From Chelativorans sp. AA-79 (GTDB lineage Bacteria; Pseudomonadota; Alphaproteobacteria; Rhizobiales; Rhizobiaceae), in contig NZ_CP120361.1 in the NCBI RefSeq assembly GCF_029457495.1, forward strand, positions 4,418,001 through 4,482,000: a DNA stretch of 64,000 nucleotides. Reading direction: 5' to 3'. This document shows, piece by piece, positions 35,796 to 44,765 of the stretch. Numbering within the stretch: the stretch's first letter is position 1; each line of letters opens with the position of its first letter. The notes beneath the pieces were generated by a model. It saw only the letters and a program-made list of their open reading frames with translations. It searched no databases and was not told the origin of the DNA. Made by a program: the position numbers and the translations under genes.

Positions 35796-35969
35796 TTTGG
35801 ACAGCTCTCCATTAACTTTTTTCAAACTCCAAGCACGAGTTTGCGCTTAGTAAGCACTGCCCGACTATTGACCGGCCGTGACACAGCTTCGTGACAGCTA
35901 TCGACTAATTCGATTGAGACATGTGATTTGTCGATAGATCTATTCGTGCTGCAAGAGGCTGGAGAAATA

Positions 35970-36116
35970 ATGGGATCTGAGGTTGGCGAAGTCCTCCTGA
36001 ATGCAATCAGGGCGTTCGTTGTGATCGCCCGGGAAGGAAGTGCCCCACGCTCCGCGGCCGCGCTCGGCAACTACCAAGTTCGGACGGGTCGCCAGCACCG
36101 TGGCCGAACCTCTTGA
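35970..36116 (+). pseudogene. LysR-type regulator remnant (HTH start only)
   Basis: A good ribosome site (GGAGAAATA) and ATG open a 48-residue frame reading LLNAIRAFVVIAREGSAPRS then AAALG. This is the first HTH helices of a LysR regulator (compare RAFLAVAREGNLTSAADKIG at 42315). Similarity ends abruptly and the frame stops. It is divergent from the second Dpp binding-protein gene, where a LysR activator is commonly found. I read it as a decayed regulator; 36117-36356 after it holds no recognisable gene. Confidence 0.5.
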
Positions 36117-36356
36117 TCTGATCTCATTTACCGCCCGGCGGAGCGCCGGCGCAGCTGTGCAGTCACGCGCTTCGTGTCGTTAAGCTCACTAGGCGGTTGA
36201 GGACCGTCTTCGTCTGCGCTCTCGGTCGATCTGCCTAGACTATCGGGCCCGATCTGCCGCAGAAGCCCTGTGACGCAGCGAGTTAGGATTGTTGCGACAC
36301 TCGAGCGCCAATCGGTCGAGCGAATTGAACAGGACGAAGGCGGTCGGTGTATCCCG

Positions 36357-37868
36357 CTAGTCCACCGGTTCCGGCCCATCGATGGCGAGCCGCGCGAAAG
36401 CTTCCGGCGGAGCCTCGTTGCGCAGCATCAACTCGCGCATCAGCGCAATCATGCGGTTCTCCGTACGCGGGTCGACCAACGGAGCTTCTTGACCTGGATC
36501 CTTCTCGAGATCGTAAAGCCGAGTGTCGCTCTCAAGCAGCGCTCCCGGGCCGTAGTTCGCGTACATGGGGGAGCGCTCGATGACCGGCACTTTCAGAAGT
36601 GGCGCCTTCTTCGTCCAGCCGAAGGGCATGGTCAAGGTTGCTGTGGCAAGCTCTTCGGGGGTGAAGCGCTGCGCCAGATGCGTGGGCATGAGCGTGTATT
36701 GATAGATCTCTTGCTCGCTGAGCCTTTCCGGGAAGCGGTGATAAGTGTAGCGACCGTCGGTTACGTTCACCGCACCGCCGAAATAGCCGAAGATGGCCGC
36801 TTCGCGTTCGCCGTCCCTGAGCAGGGATTTTCCTTCGGTCTCCGGTGGCGGCTCGACGCCATAGAGGTCAAGGAAGGTGGGCGCCAGGTCGATCGACTGG
36901 GTAAGGCGCCCGGTACGTCCGCATTGAGGTGCTCGCGGATCGTGGATGAACAGCGGGATATGGACGATCTCCTCATACATATTCATCCGGTTCTTGGCCC
37001 AGAAATCGTGCTCGCCGAGCAGAAAGCCGTGGTCGGTGGTGACCACCAGGGCCGTATCCTTCCAGAGGTCGTGTTCGTCGAAATAGTCGAGCAGCCGGCC
37101 CAGCAGGTGATCGCAGAGCGCCACCGTGGCATAGTAGTTGGCACGCAGTTCCTCCGCCTCTTCGGGAAGCTCGTCCACCCGGCCATAGCGAGGCCAGTCG
37201 CGGATCGGCCCGTTCCACCCGGTCCTGAACGGCTCCTTGAAGCGGTCGGGCGCGAAGAAGGGCTCGTGCGGATCGAAGGTCTCGATCTGCAGAAACCAGT
37301 TGTCGGCGCCGCGGTTCAGATCGAGGAACTCGAAGCCGTGCGCGAAGCACTGGACCGAAGGGAAATCCTCCTCCTTGCGGATGAATTCGCGGTTGATGAC
37401 GTACGGCGTGTACTTGCTGATCGCATCGCCCGAGGAGAGCTGACGCTCGTGATATTTTTCGCGCAGACGCTCCCATGGCGGCTGCACCATCGCCTTCCAG
37501 GCGTCCGCCTCCTGGCCGCGCATGAACTCGTAGGTTGAGTAGCGGTTGTGGTACGTTGCGCCGCCATCCTCCCAATAGTGATAGTGATCGGTGACGAGAT
37601 GGGAGTGGACGCCCCTCTCCTTCAGAAGCTCCGGAAAGGCGTTGTCGAAGGGCTCCAGCGGCCCCCAGCTGCGGTGCAGGAAGGTGAGACGGCCGGTCAA
37701 CAGGTCGCGCCGCGCCGGCATGCACGGCAGCGAGCCTACATAGTGCCGGTCATAGACCATTGCGCGGGCGGCAAGTCGGTCGAAATTGGGCGTCGGCACG
37801 CGCGTGCCGCCATAGCAGCCGAGGATATGGCGGTTCAAGGAATCGAAGAGAACGAAGACCGTTTTCAA
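36357..37868 (-). CDS. Cytoplasmic type I sulfatase in a sugar-ABC operon
   Basis: A 503-residue alkaline-phosphatase-superfamily hydrolase. The formylglycine signature C-x-P/A-x-R is present as LPCMPARRDLLTGR (~49-62). The N-terminal metal site is FVLFDSLNRH, and the second metal site is TTDHGFLLGEHDFWAKN. There is no signal peptide, so a sulfate (or phosphonate) ester would be cleaved after import. It is 11 bases downstream of the UgpC-like ATPase and ends the operon. No formylglycine-generating enzyme gene is in the window. Substrate could be a sulfated sugar or polyol. Confidence 0.85.
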   Translation of the reverse strand: MKTVFVLFDSLNRHILGCYGGTRVPTPNFDRLAARAMVYDRHYVGSLPCMPARRDLLTGRLTFLHRSWGPLEPFDNAFPELLKERGVHSHLVTDHYHYWEDGGATYHNRYSTYEFMRGQEADAWKAMVQPPWERLREKYHERQLSSGDAISKYTPYVINREFIRKEEDFPSVQCFAHGFEFLDLNRGADNWFLQIETFDPHEPFFAPDRFKEPFRTGWNGPIRDWPRYGRVDELPEEAEELRANYYATVALCDHLLGRLLDYFDEHDLWKDTALVVTTDHGFLLGEHDFWAKNRMNMYEEIVHIPLFIHDPRAPQCGRTGRLTQSIDLAPTFLDLYGVEPPPETEGKSLLRDGEREAAIFGYFGGAVNVTDGRYTYHRFPERLSEQEIYQYTLMPTHLAQRFTPEELATATLTMPFGWTKKAPLLKVPVIERSPMYANYGPGALLESDTRLYDLEKDPGQEAPLVDPRTENRMIALMRELMLRNEAPPEAFARLAIDGPEPVD

Positions 37869-37879
37869 GGAGAGATTTC

Positions 37880-38950
37880 CTATTGGATGCTACCTACACG
37901 CGCACCCGTCGCAGCGCTGAAGAGATGAATTTTCGACGGATCGAAACCGAGCCTGAGCCTGTCGCCGACGGAGATGTCGGGTGTGCCGGAACTGCGCCAG
38001 CAGACGTTCTGTCCGACTCCGACATCGACGATCACGTAGGTTTCCGCCCCGAGATGCTCCACCACGCGCACCTCGCCGGGCAGGCCGCCGGTCTCGACCG
38101 GCCGGAAGTGCTCCGGCCTGACGCCGACATCGACCCTCGGCTCGGAAACGGGCGCAGGGAGCGTCACCTCGATGCGGCCGCCATCGGAGGGAAGCACCAG
38201 CCGGTCGGCCGAGATCTCGCCGGAAAACAGGTTGATGGCCGGCGAGCCGATGAACTCCGCGACGAAGCGGTTGGCAGGCCGCTCGTACAGCTCCAGCGGG
38301 CTGCCCTCCTGGGCGATCTCGCCCCGATCGAGCACGACGATGCGGTCTGCCATCGTCATCGCCTCCACCTGGTCGTGGGTCACATAGATGGAGGTGGCGC
38401 CGAGCCGGTCGTGCAGCGCGCGGATTTCGGCCCGCATCTGCACGCGCAGCTTGGCGTCGAGATTCGACAACGGCTCATCGAACAGGAAAACCTGGGGATG
38501 GCGCACGATGGCGCGGCCCATGGCCACGCGCTGGCGCTGGCCGCCGGAGAGCTCGCGCGGCTTGCGGTCGAGCAGGCCGCCGATGCCGAGAATATCCGCC
38601 GCCTCCCGCACCTTGCGCTCGATTTCCTCGGCCGGCGCTTTCTTGAGCGCGAGGTTGAAGCCCATGTTCTCCCGCACGGTCATATGCGGGTAGAGAGCAT
38701 AGGTCTGGAAGACCATCGCGATATCGCGCTCGCGCGGCTCCAGGTCGTTCACGACCCTGCCGCCGATGCGGATGTCTCCGGACGTGATGTCCTCGAGGCC
38801 GGCGATGGTCCTGAGCAGGGTGGACTTGCCGCATCCCGAAGGGCCGACGAGAACAACGAACTCGCCATCCGCCACATCCACGTCCACGCCTTTGATGGCA
38901 TGGAAAGAGCCGTAATTCTTGTGAAGTGCGCGTATTTCGACCGAAGCCAT
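37880..38950 (-). CDS. Sugar ABC transporter ATPase, UgpC/MalK-like
   Basis: A 356-residue ATPase with Walker A GPSGCGKSTLLRTIAGLE, signature LSGGQRQRVAMGRAI, Walker B VFLFDEPLSNLDAKLR and a C-terminal TOBE domain (FIGSPAINLFSGEI; VDVGVRPEHF). I start at 38948-38950, which has a GGGAGG site; a longer upstream frame overlaps the permease gene. Fourth gene of the operon. Confidence 0.92.
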   Translation of the reverse strand: MASVEIRALHKNYGSFHAIKGVDVDVADGEFVVLVGPSGCGKSTLLRTIAGLEDITSGDIRIGGRVVNDLEPRERDIAMVFQTYALYPHMTVRENMGFNLALKKAPAEEIERKVREAADILGIGGLLDRKPRELSGGQRQRVAMGRAIVRHPQVFLFDEPLSNLDAKLRVQMRAEIRALHDRLGATSIYVTHDQVEAMTMADRIVVLDRGEIAQEGSPLELYERPANRFVAEFIGSPAINLFSGEISADRLVLPSDGGRIEVTLPAPVSEPRVDVGVRPEHFRPVETGGLPGEVRVVEHLGAETYVIVDVGVGQNVCWRSSGTPDISVGDRLRLGFDPSKIHLFSAATGARVGSIQ

Positions 38951-38960
38951 TCCGGCCTCC

Positions 38961-39791
38961 CTACTTGACCGAGCCCAGGGTGAGGCCCTGAACGACAAAC
39001 CGTTGCCCGAACAGCATGAGGAGCATGGCCGGTATGGTGGAAATCATCGACGCCGCCGCCATCTGGCCGTTCTGGATCTCATATTGCTGAGCGAACTGCG
39101 CGATTCCCACCGGCACGGTCGCCGTGCCGCGGGACGTGAGGTTCAGCGCGATGGAGAACTCGTTCCAGCTGAAGACGAAGGCGATCACGCCGGCCGCGAT
39201 CAGCCCCGGCACTGCTAGCGGCAGCACCACCTTGCGGAAGGCCTGAGCACGGCGGCAGCCGTCGACGCGCGCCGCCTCCTCGAGCTCGACCGGGATATCG
39301 CGGAAGAACGCCATCATCAGCCATACCGTCATCGGCAGGTTGATGGTGATGTGGGTGAGGATAAGCCCGGTGAGGGTGGCATAGAGCCCGATCTCCTGAA
39401 ACAGCAGATACCAGGGCCCGACGATCGTCAGCACCGGGATCATGTGGAACAGCAGCATCCAGCCGAGGAAGGCTTTCGATATCCAAGGCGCCCAGGGGAG
39501 CTTCGCCAGCGAATAGGCGGCGAGCGTGCCGATGACCAGCACGACCACGGTGCTCACCGCGGCCACGATCAGGCTGTTGCCGACATTGGTGAGGAAGTCC
39601 GAACGCGGTCCGAACAGGACATCGGCATAGTTGAACAAGGTCGGGGTGAACACCCAGGCGCCCGTGTAGATGTCGATCTGATATTTGAACGAGGTCATCA
39701 GGATCCACAGGAAAGGCAGCACGACCAGAAGGATCGAAAGCGCCAGCAGCGCGTAACCGATCCATAATTCGCGTCCCTTGAGTGCAAGCAT
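38961..39791 (-). CDS. Sugar ABC transporter permease, MalG-like
   Basis: A 276-residue permease with six helices and the EAA loop ELEEAARVDGCRRAQAFRKV, VLPLAVPGL. The opening FLWILMTSFKYQIDIYTGAW is typical of MalG/UgpE proteins. Starts one base after the MalF-like stop. Confidence 0.92.
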   Translation of the reverse strand: MLALKGRELWIGYALLALSILLVVLPFLWILMTSFKYQIDIYTGAWVFTPTLFNYADVLFGPRSDFLTNVGNSLIVAAVSTVVVLVIGTLAAYSLAKLPWAPWISKAFLGWMLLFHMIPVLTIVGPWYLLFQEIGLYATLTGLILTHITINLPMTVWLMMAFFRDIPVELEEAARVDGCRRAQAFRKVVLPLAVPGLIAAGVIAFVFSWNEFSIALNLTSRGTATVPVGIAQFAQQYEIQNGQMAAASMISTIPAMLLMLFGQRFVVQGLTLGSVK

Positions 39792-39792
39792 G

Positions 39793-40758
39793 TCAGCGCG
39801 CCTCCGGTGCGAAGCGGCGTGCCGTCGCCAGGAAGGTGACGATCGCCACGATTATGACGAGCGAGAGCAGCGCGCCATAGCCGAGGTTGTTCTGCTCGAA
39901 GAACACCTTGTAGAGGTGCAGACTCACCACTTCGGTGGCTGTGCCCGGCCCCCCCGACGTCAGGAGGTAGACCTCGTCGAACACCTTGAAAGCGAAGATC
40001 GTGCGGAACAGGAAAGCGACCGCGATCGACGGCATCATCAGCGGAATGATGACCTTACGGATCGTCTGCCAGGTCGTCGCCCCGTCGACGCGGGCCGCCT
40101 CCAGCACCTCCTTCGGCAGGCCCTCCACGCCGGCGAAGAGGATGAGGAAGACGAAGGGCGTCCAGTGCCAGATGTCGACCAGGATGACGGAGGCGAGCGC
40201 GATGCGCGGGTCGGAAAGCCAGCCGAGCGGCATGGCCCCGAACACCGCCAGCGCCTGGTTGAAGATACCGAAATCGTAATTGTACATCAGCTTCCACATG
40301 CTGCCGATGGCGACAGGCGGCACCAGGATCGGCAGGATCATGAGCGTGCGGACGATGCCCTTGGCGCGCGGCGCACCGCTGACCAGCAGCGCAAGTGCGA
40401 AGCCGAGCACCATTTCAGCGACGACCGTGACCACGACGAAGATCAGCGTGTTCTTGAGGGCGATCGCAAAAACATGGTCGTTCAGGAGCCGTCCGAAATT
40501 GCGGGCGGGCGTGAAATTCCAGACCTGGCCGCCCTGCACGAAATCGATGGTCGACACGCTCATCATCAGGAGGTTGACCGTCGGGTAGACGGTCAACATG
40601 AGCAACAGAACTACCGCCGGTAGAAGGGTGCCGTAGCGGAACCATCGATCGTGGGCGGTCCCGCGGCCCGGGCGAGCCGCAGCCGGGGCCTCGTCGCCCG
40701 CCGCCGCGGCAGTCGATCGGAGCCGGCCGTCGGCTCCGATCTGACGCGCTTCAGCCAT
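39793..40758 (-). CDS. Sugar ABC transporter permease, MalF-like
   Basis: A 321-residue permease. After an alanine-rich cytoplasmic start come the first helix (GTLLPAVVLLLMLTVYPTVN), the FGRLLNDHVF periplasmic segment, and the EAA loop EVLEAARVDGATTWQTIRKV, IIPLMMPSI. It lies six bases downstream of the binding-protein stop. Confidence 0.92.
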   Translation of the reverse strand: MAEARQIGADGRLRSTAAAAGDEAPAAARPGRGTAHDRWFRYGTLLPAVVLLLMLTVYPTVNLLMMSVSTIDFVQGGQVWNFTPARNFGRLLNDHVFAIALKNTLIFVVVTVVAEMVLGFALALLVSGAPRAKGIVRTLMILPILVPPVAIGSMWKLMYNYDFGIFNQALAVFGAMPLGWLSDPRIALASVILVDIWHWTPFVFLILFAGVEGLPKEVLEAARVDGATTWQTIRKVIIPLMMPSIAVAFLFRTIFAFKVFDEVYLLTSGGPGTATEVVSLHLYKVFFEQNNLGYGALLSLVIIVAIVTFLATARRFAPEAR

Positions 40759-40764
40759 CTGCGA

Positions 40765-42117
40765 CTACTCCGGAAGCGGCTCGAGCATACCGGTGTTGCG
40801 GCCGGTGCGCTGGAATATGGCATGGATCTCCCGCGCCGCCGCATTGAGCGCCGCCGCCGACGACATCTCGCCGATCAGCGCCTGGTTCAGGCGCAGGCCG
40901 ATCACCTGCTCGACCTCCGCTCCTTCGGCGTAGCCGAGCACCTGCTGCGCCTTCTGCATGCTCTCGTTGTAGGCTTTCATCCAGGCATATTCCGGCTGGG
41001 AGGAAAGCTCGGTGAGAACGTCGGAACGGACGGGGATGCCTCCAGCCTCCGCATAGGCCGTCTGGGCTTCCTTGGTGAGGAACCACTTCATGAAGGCCAG
41101 CGCAGCCTTCTGCCTCGCCTCAGGGATGTTGTTCGGGACGGCGAAGTGCCAGTTGCCCATCACGACGCCGGGATCCTTCCCTTCGGGGGCGGGATTGACG
41201 GCGGCCGCCACCTTGCCCGCCACGGCGGATTTCGTCGGATCCTGGAAGTTGGACCACGCTGCGATCACCGACTGCGCCATCGCCACCTTGCCGGCGGCCA
41301 TCAGCTGGATCATGTCGGCTTGGCCGATGGCGGCTATATTGTCCGGCCCGCAGGTGGTCATGATCTCGATGAACTTGTCGAGCGCCTGCTTCGCTTCCGG
41401 GCTGTTGATGGTGACCGTGTAGTCCCCGTTCTCGGGATCCGCCACGATGCTCGCGTCATAGCCGAGCATAAAAGGCATCCAGTCGAAGCGGATGCCGTTG
41501 CCGCGCTCGCCGCGGGTTACGAACCCATAGAGGCGCGGCTCATCCTGGAGTGTCTCGCAAGCTTGCAGCACGTCCTCATAGGTCTTCGGCTCGGAAAGGG
41601 CTGCCTGGTCGAACAGGTCCTTTCGATAGACCAGAACATGCGTGTTGCAGTTGGGCGGCACCGCCAGCAGCACGCCGCCTTCGGAGGTACGCCACCGCTT
41701 CTCTTCATTCCAGTAGTAGGAATCGCCGCAGGTATAGACGTTCTCCGGCAGCTCGAAACTCGGCTCGATCTCCGCCAGCGGCTTCAGGAAGCCGCCTTCG
41801 TAGAATTCGATCGTCCACGCGGCATCGATGTTCAGGATGTCCTGCGGGCTCTGCGCGCCCCGGACAGCGTTGCGCGCCTTTTCCAGCATGCCGCCGAAAG
41901 GCGTGACGTCGAGTTCCACTTGATTGCCCGTCTGCTCCTCGTAGAGCCCGACCACCGCCTCGAAACCGGCATACCAGGGCGAGGAGTTGATGAGGATAGT
42001 GATCGGCTCCTGTTGGCCGACGTCGAGGAAGCTGTCCTGGGCTTGCGCCGGAACCGCCGCAAACACGGCAAAGATCGCAGCCGACAGCAGGCTGCGCTTG
42101 AAGCGACCTATTCTCAT
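40765..42117 (-). CDS. Sugar-type ABC binding protein (SBP_bac_1)
   Basis: A 450-residue periplasmic binding protein. The signal peptide MRIGRFKRSLLSAAIFAVFA ends near AQA-Q. The mature part begins EPITILINSSPWYAGFEAVV and has FLKPLAEIEPSF and WFLTKEAQTAYAEAGGIPVR, family-typical for MalE/UgpB-like proteins. The start at 42115-42117 has GGGAGGAGAAGA. First gene of the leftward transporter-sulfatase operon, divergent from a LysR gene. Confidence 0.88.
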   Translation of the reverse strand: MRIGRFKRSLLSAAIFAVFAAVPAQAQDSFLDVGQQEPITILINSSPWYAGFEAVVGLYEEQTGNQVELDVTPFGGMLEKARNAVRGAQSPQDILNIDAAWTIEFYEGGFLKPLAEIEPSFELPENVYTCGDSYYWNEEKRWRTSEGGVLLAVPPNCNTHVLVYRKDLFDQAALSEPKTYEDVLQACETLQDEPRLYGFVTRGERGNGIRFDWMPFMLGYDASIVADPENGDYTVTINSPEAKQALDKFIEIMTTCGPDNIAAIGQADMIQLMAAGKVAMAQSVIAAWSNFQDPTKSAVAGKVAAAVNPAPEGKDPGVVMGNWHFAVPNNIPEARQKAALAFMKWFLTKEAQTAYAEAGGIPVRSDVLTELSSQPEYAWMKAYNESMQKAQQVLGYAEGAEVEQVIGLRLNQALIGEMSSAAALNAAAREIHAIFQRTGRNTGMLEPLPE

Positions 42118-42314
42118 TCTTCTCCTCCCAGGTTCGGCGGACCCTCCTACCACAGGCCCTATATTCAGTCGGATGTCTCCCGGCGTTGCCGCGGCACAGG
42201 ATTGTGCGCCGCTCCGCTCTCATCTGCCTCCCATTGCGTTCGTAAAGAGTATGGCCTGGCCTTGGGTATGGAAAATGATATTCTCGACTGCGATCGATAA
42301 CTATAGGGAATGAC
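42118..42314. promoter_or_regulatory. Divergent control region, LysR / sugar-binding protein
   Basis: A 197-base gap between divergent starts. It includes a direct GTATGG repeat (near 42248-42271) and an AT-rich GATATTC...GATCGATAACTATAG segment just before the LysR gene. This is the natural place for LysR autoregulation and activation of the transporter operon. No single site can be assigned with confidence. Confidence 0.35.
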
Positions 42315-43208
42315 ATGGATCGCAATCTGCGCGCCTTTCTGGCGGTTGCGCGGGAGGGCAACCTGACCTCCGCCGCTGACAAGATCGGTCTCACGCAACC
42401 GGCCCTGACGAAGACGATCCGTCGTCTGGAGCAGGAATGCGGCTCCATCCTTTTCGAGCGGACCGCGCGCGGGATGCTGCTGACGACGGCAGGCAAGATG
42501 CTGCTCGAGCGCTCGCGGGCCATCGAGATGCACTATCAACAGGCGCATGAGGAAATCCGGCTGCTGAACCGGGGCGCCTTGCGCGAGTTCCGCATCGCTG
42601 CGGGTTCGGCCTATCATGCGGCGATCGCTCCCGATCTCGTCAAACGGTTGAGCACCGAATTCCCCGCAACGCGCTTCGTGCTCGCCTTCGAAGTGGCCGG
42701 CAACGCACTGCCAAAGCTCGTCGACGGCGATCTGGACCTGCTCCTCGGCGCGTTCCTGAGCGTCCCCACCGAAGGCATCGAAACGCATCCCCTCCTGAAG
42801 GTCGAGATTACAGCCTATGCCTGCAGGAAAAGCGCCCTGGCGAACAGCGGCCGCGTGACGGCCACCGATCTCGGCGGAAGGGAGTGGGTGATTTACCAGC
42901 GCGATACGCTGATGACCGGCCGGCTGCGCTCCTTTTGCGCGGACCACATCCTGCCGGAACCAAGAATCGTAATGGAGATCGATTCCCTGCTGGCCAGCTT
43001 CCGCGTGGTCAGCGGCACCGAATATCTGACGGCCGCCTCTACCTTGGTGCGGGAACTGGCGGAGGACGAAGGGCTCGTCATGCTCAGGCTCGAAGCGCCC
43101 ATCTGGCGGTTCGCATCCGGTGCATGGTTCCGCAGCTCACTGCGCAACTATTCCATCATGCAACGTGCCTTGGAAATCCTGAAGGAGCTGACAGCACCCT
43201 ACACGTAA
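42315..43208 (+). CDS. LysR-family regulator (probable regulator of the sulfatase/transport locus)
   Basis: A 297-residue LysR protein. The HTH reads RAFLAVAREGNLTSAADKIG, LTQPALTKTIRRLEQECG, followed by a periplasmic-binding-like effector domain (FRIAAGSAYHAAIAPDLVKR). Full length. AGGGAATGAC precedes the ATG. It sits between, and is divergent from, the transporter-sulfatase operon, and upstream of a second sulfatase and a desaturase, so it may coordinate both. Confidence 0.88.
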   Translation: MDRNLRAFLAVAREGNLTSAADKIGLTQPALTKTIRRLEQECGSILFERTARGMLLTTAGKMLLERSRAIEMHYQQAHEEIRLLNRGALREFRIAAGSAYHAAIAPDLVKRLSTEFPATRFVLAFEVAGNALPKLVDGDLDLLLGAFLSVPTEGIETHPLLKVEITAYACRKSALANSGRVTATDLGGREWVIYQRDTLMTGRLRSFCADHILPEPRIVMEIDSLLASFRVVSGTEYLTAASTLVRELAEDEGLVMLRLEAPIWRFASGAWFRSSLRNYSIMQRALEILKELTAPYT

Positions 43209-43339
43209 GGGCATTCCTACAGGTTATAGAACATCGCATCATATATCATTTTTCCAGCCTATACGCCTCGCCTATGCTTTTGACGAGCGGACGGCTTGCG
43301 TCCGCACGGGCACACCTATTTCGGAGACTCCAGATTGCC

Positions 43340-44701
43340 ATGGCCAAGCCGAACGTCATCATCTTCTTTACCGACCAGCAGAGGCACGACACGACCGGGG
43401 TCCACGGCAATCCCATGGGGCTCACGCCGAATTTCGACCGGCTCGCCCGGGCCGGCACGCATCTCTACCACTCCTTTGCCTGCCAGCCGCTGTGCGGCCC
43501 GGCACGCGCAGCCATGCAGACCGGGCTCTTCGCCACGCAAACCGGCGTCTTCCGCAACGAAATTCCTCTGCCCGACGACATGGAGACGATGGCAAAGGTT
43601 TTTGGTCGCAACGGCTATGCCACCAGCTATATCGGCAAGTGGCACCTGGCCGGCAAAGACCCGGTACCGAAGCATCTGCGCGGTGGTTATCAGAGCTGGC
43701 TTGCAGCCAACCACCTGGAGTTCGTTTCCGACGCCTATGACGCCGTGCTGTTCGATGAAGACAACAACAGAAAAAAACTCCCCGGCTATCGCATCGACGC
43801 GCTGACCGACGCGGCAATCCGCTATTGCGACGCGCATCAGCAGGAGCCGTTCTTCCTGTTCGTATCGTTCCTGGAGCCGCATCACCAGAACCATATCGAC
43901 GACTATCCGCCGCCCGACGGCTACCGCGAGGCCTATACGGCCACGCAGTGGACCCCGCCAGATCTCGCTACTCTCAAGGGCACCAGCACCTGGCATCTCG
44001 GCGGCTATTACGGGATGGTCAAGCGGCTCGATGAGGCCTTCGGCCGGCTGATGGACGCTCTGAAAAGCCTGGGCATGCTCGACAACACCATCGTCATGTT
44101 CACGTCCGACCATGCCTGCCACTTCAAGACGCGGAACGACGAGTACAAGCGCTCCTGCCATGAAAGCGCCGTGCGCGTGCCGACGATGATCACAGGACCG
44201 GGCTTCGACGCGGGCGGGCAGGTACGGGCGTTGTTCAGCACCGTCGACGTCGCCCCCACCCTTATCGACGCCGCCGGCCTTGAGGCGCCTGAGGAAATGG
44301 TCGGCCAGTCCATAGTCCCCGTGATCCGCGATGCCCGCGCGCTCTGGCGGCAGGACCTCTTCTTCCAGATCAGCGAGACGGAAACGGGCCGGGCGCTGCG
44401 GACGCACCGCTGGAAATACGGCGTCACGTCCGAGTATCGCCAGGATGCCCCGCGATCGGATGTCTATCGCGAGAGCTATCTCTACGATCTCGATAGCGAT
44501 CCTTACGAGATGGTCAACCTCGCCGGCATGTCCGCCTTCCGGGAGGTCGCGGACGGGCTGAAGCAGCGGCTTCTAGCGTGGATAGCCGAGATCGAGGACG
44601 ACCATCGGCCGGAGATCCTCAACGCGGCGGAGCGCGATTCCCGGCAATACCGGATGCGCCCCTCAGATCTTCTTGATCTGCAGCAGAAATGGACCCCCTG
44701 A
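43340..44701 (+). CDS. Second cytoplasmic type I sulfatase
   Basis: A 453-residue sulfatase. N-terminal metal site VIIFFTDQQRHDTTG; formylglycine signature CGPARAAMQTG (~50-60, Cys as nucleophile precursor); then IGKWHLAGK and the second metal site MFTSDHACHFKTRNDE. No signal peptide. The CxPxR group and cytoplasmic location match the sulfatase at 36357-37868, but the two proteins differ elsewhere and are not simple duplicates. It begins 131 bases after the LysR gene. Confidence 0.87.
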   Translation: MAKPNVIIFFTDQQRHDTTGVHGNPMGLTPNFDRLARAGTHLYHSFACQPLCGPARAAMQTGLFATQTGVFRNEIPLPDDMETMAKVFGRNGYATSYIGKWHLAGKDPVPKHLRGGYQSWLAANHLEFVSDAYDAVLFDEDNNRKKLPGYRIDALTDAAIRYCDAHQQEPFFLFVSFLEPHHQNHIDDYPPPDGYREAYTATQWTPPDLATLKGTSTWHLGGYYGMVKRLDEAFGRLMDALKSLGMLDNTIVMFTSDHACHFKTRNDEYKRSCHESAVRVPTMITGPGFDAGGQVRALFSTVDVAPTLIDAAGLEAPEEMVGQSIVPVIRDARALWRQDLFFQISETETGRALRTHRWKYGVTSEYRQDAPRSDVYRESYLYDLDSDPYEMVNLAGMSAFREVADGLKQRLLAWIAEIEDDHRPEILNAAERDSRQYRMRPSDLLDLQQKWTP

Positions 44702-44765
44702 ACGCCAGCCGGCACTGACCAGTCCGGGAAAATCGAACGTCGAAGACGAACGAGATGGAGGGCCG

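Noticed and set aside
36128..36379. 83-codon minus-strand frame past the sulfatase stop
   Set aside because: Arg/Ser-rich with no ribosome site or family; not separable from random open frame.
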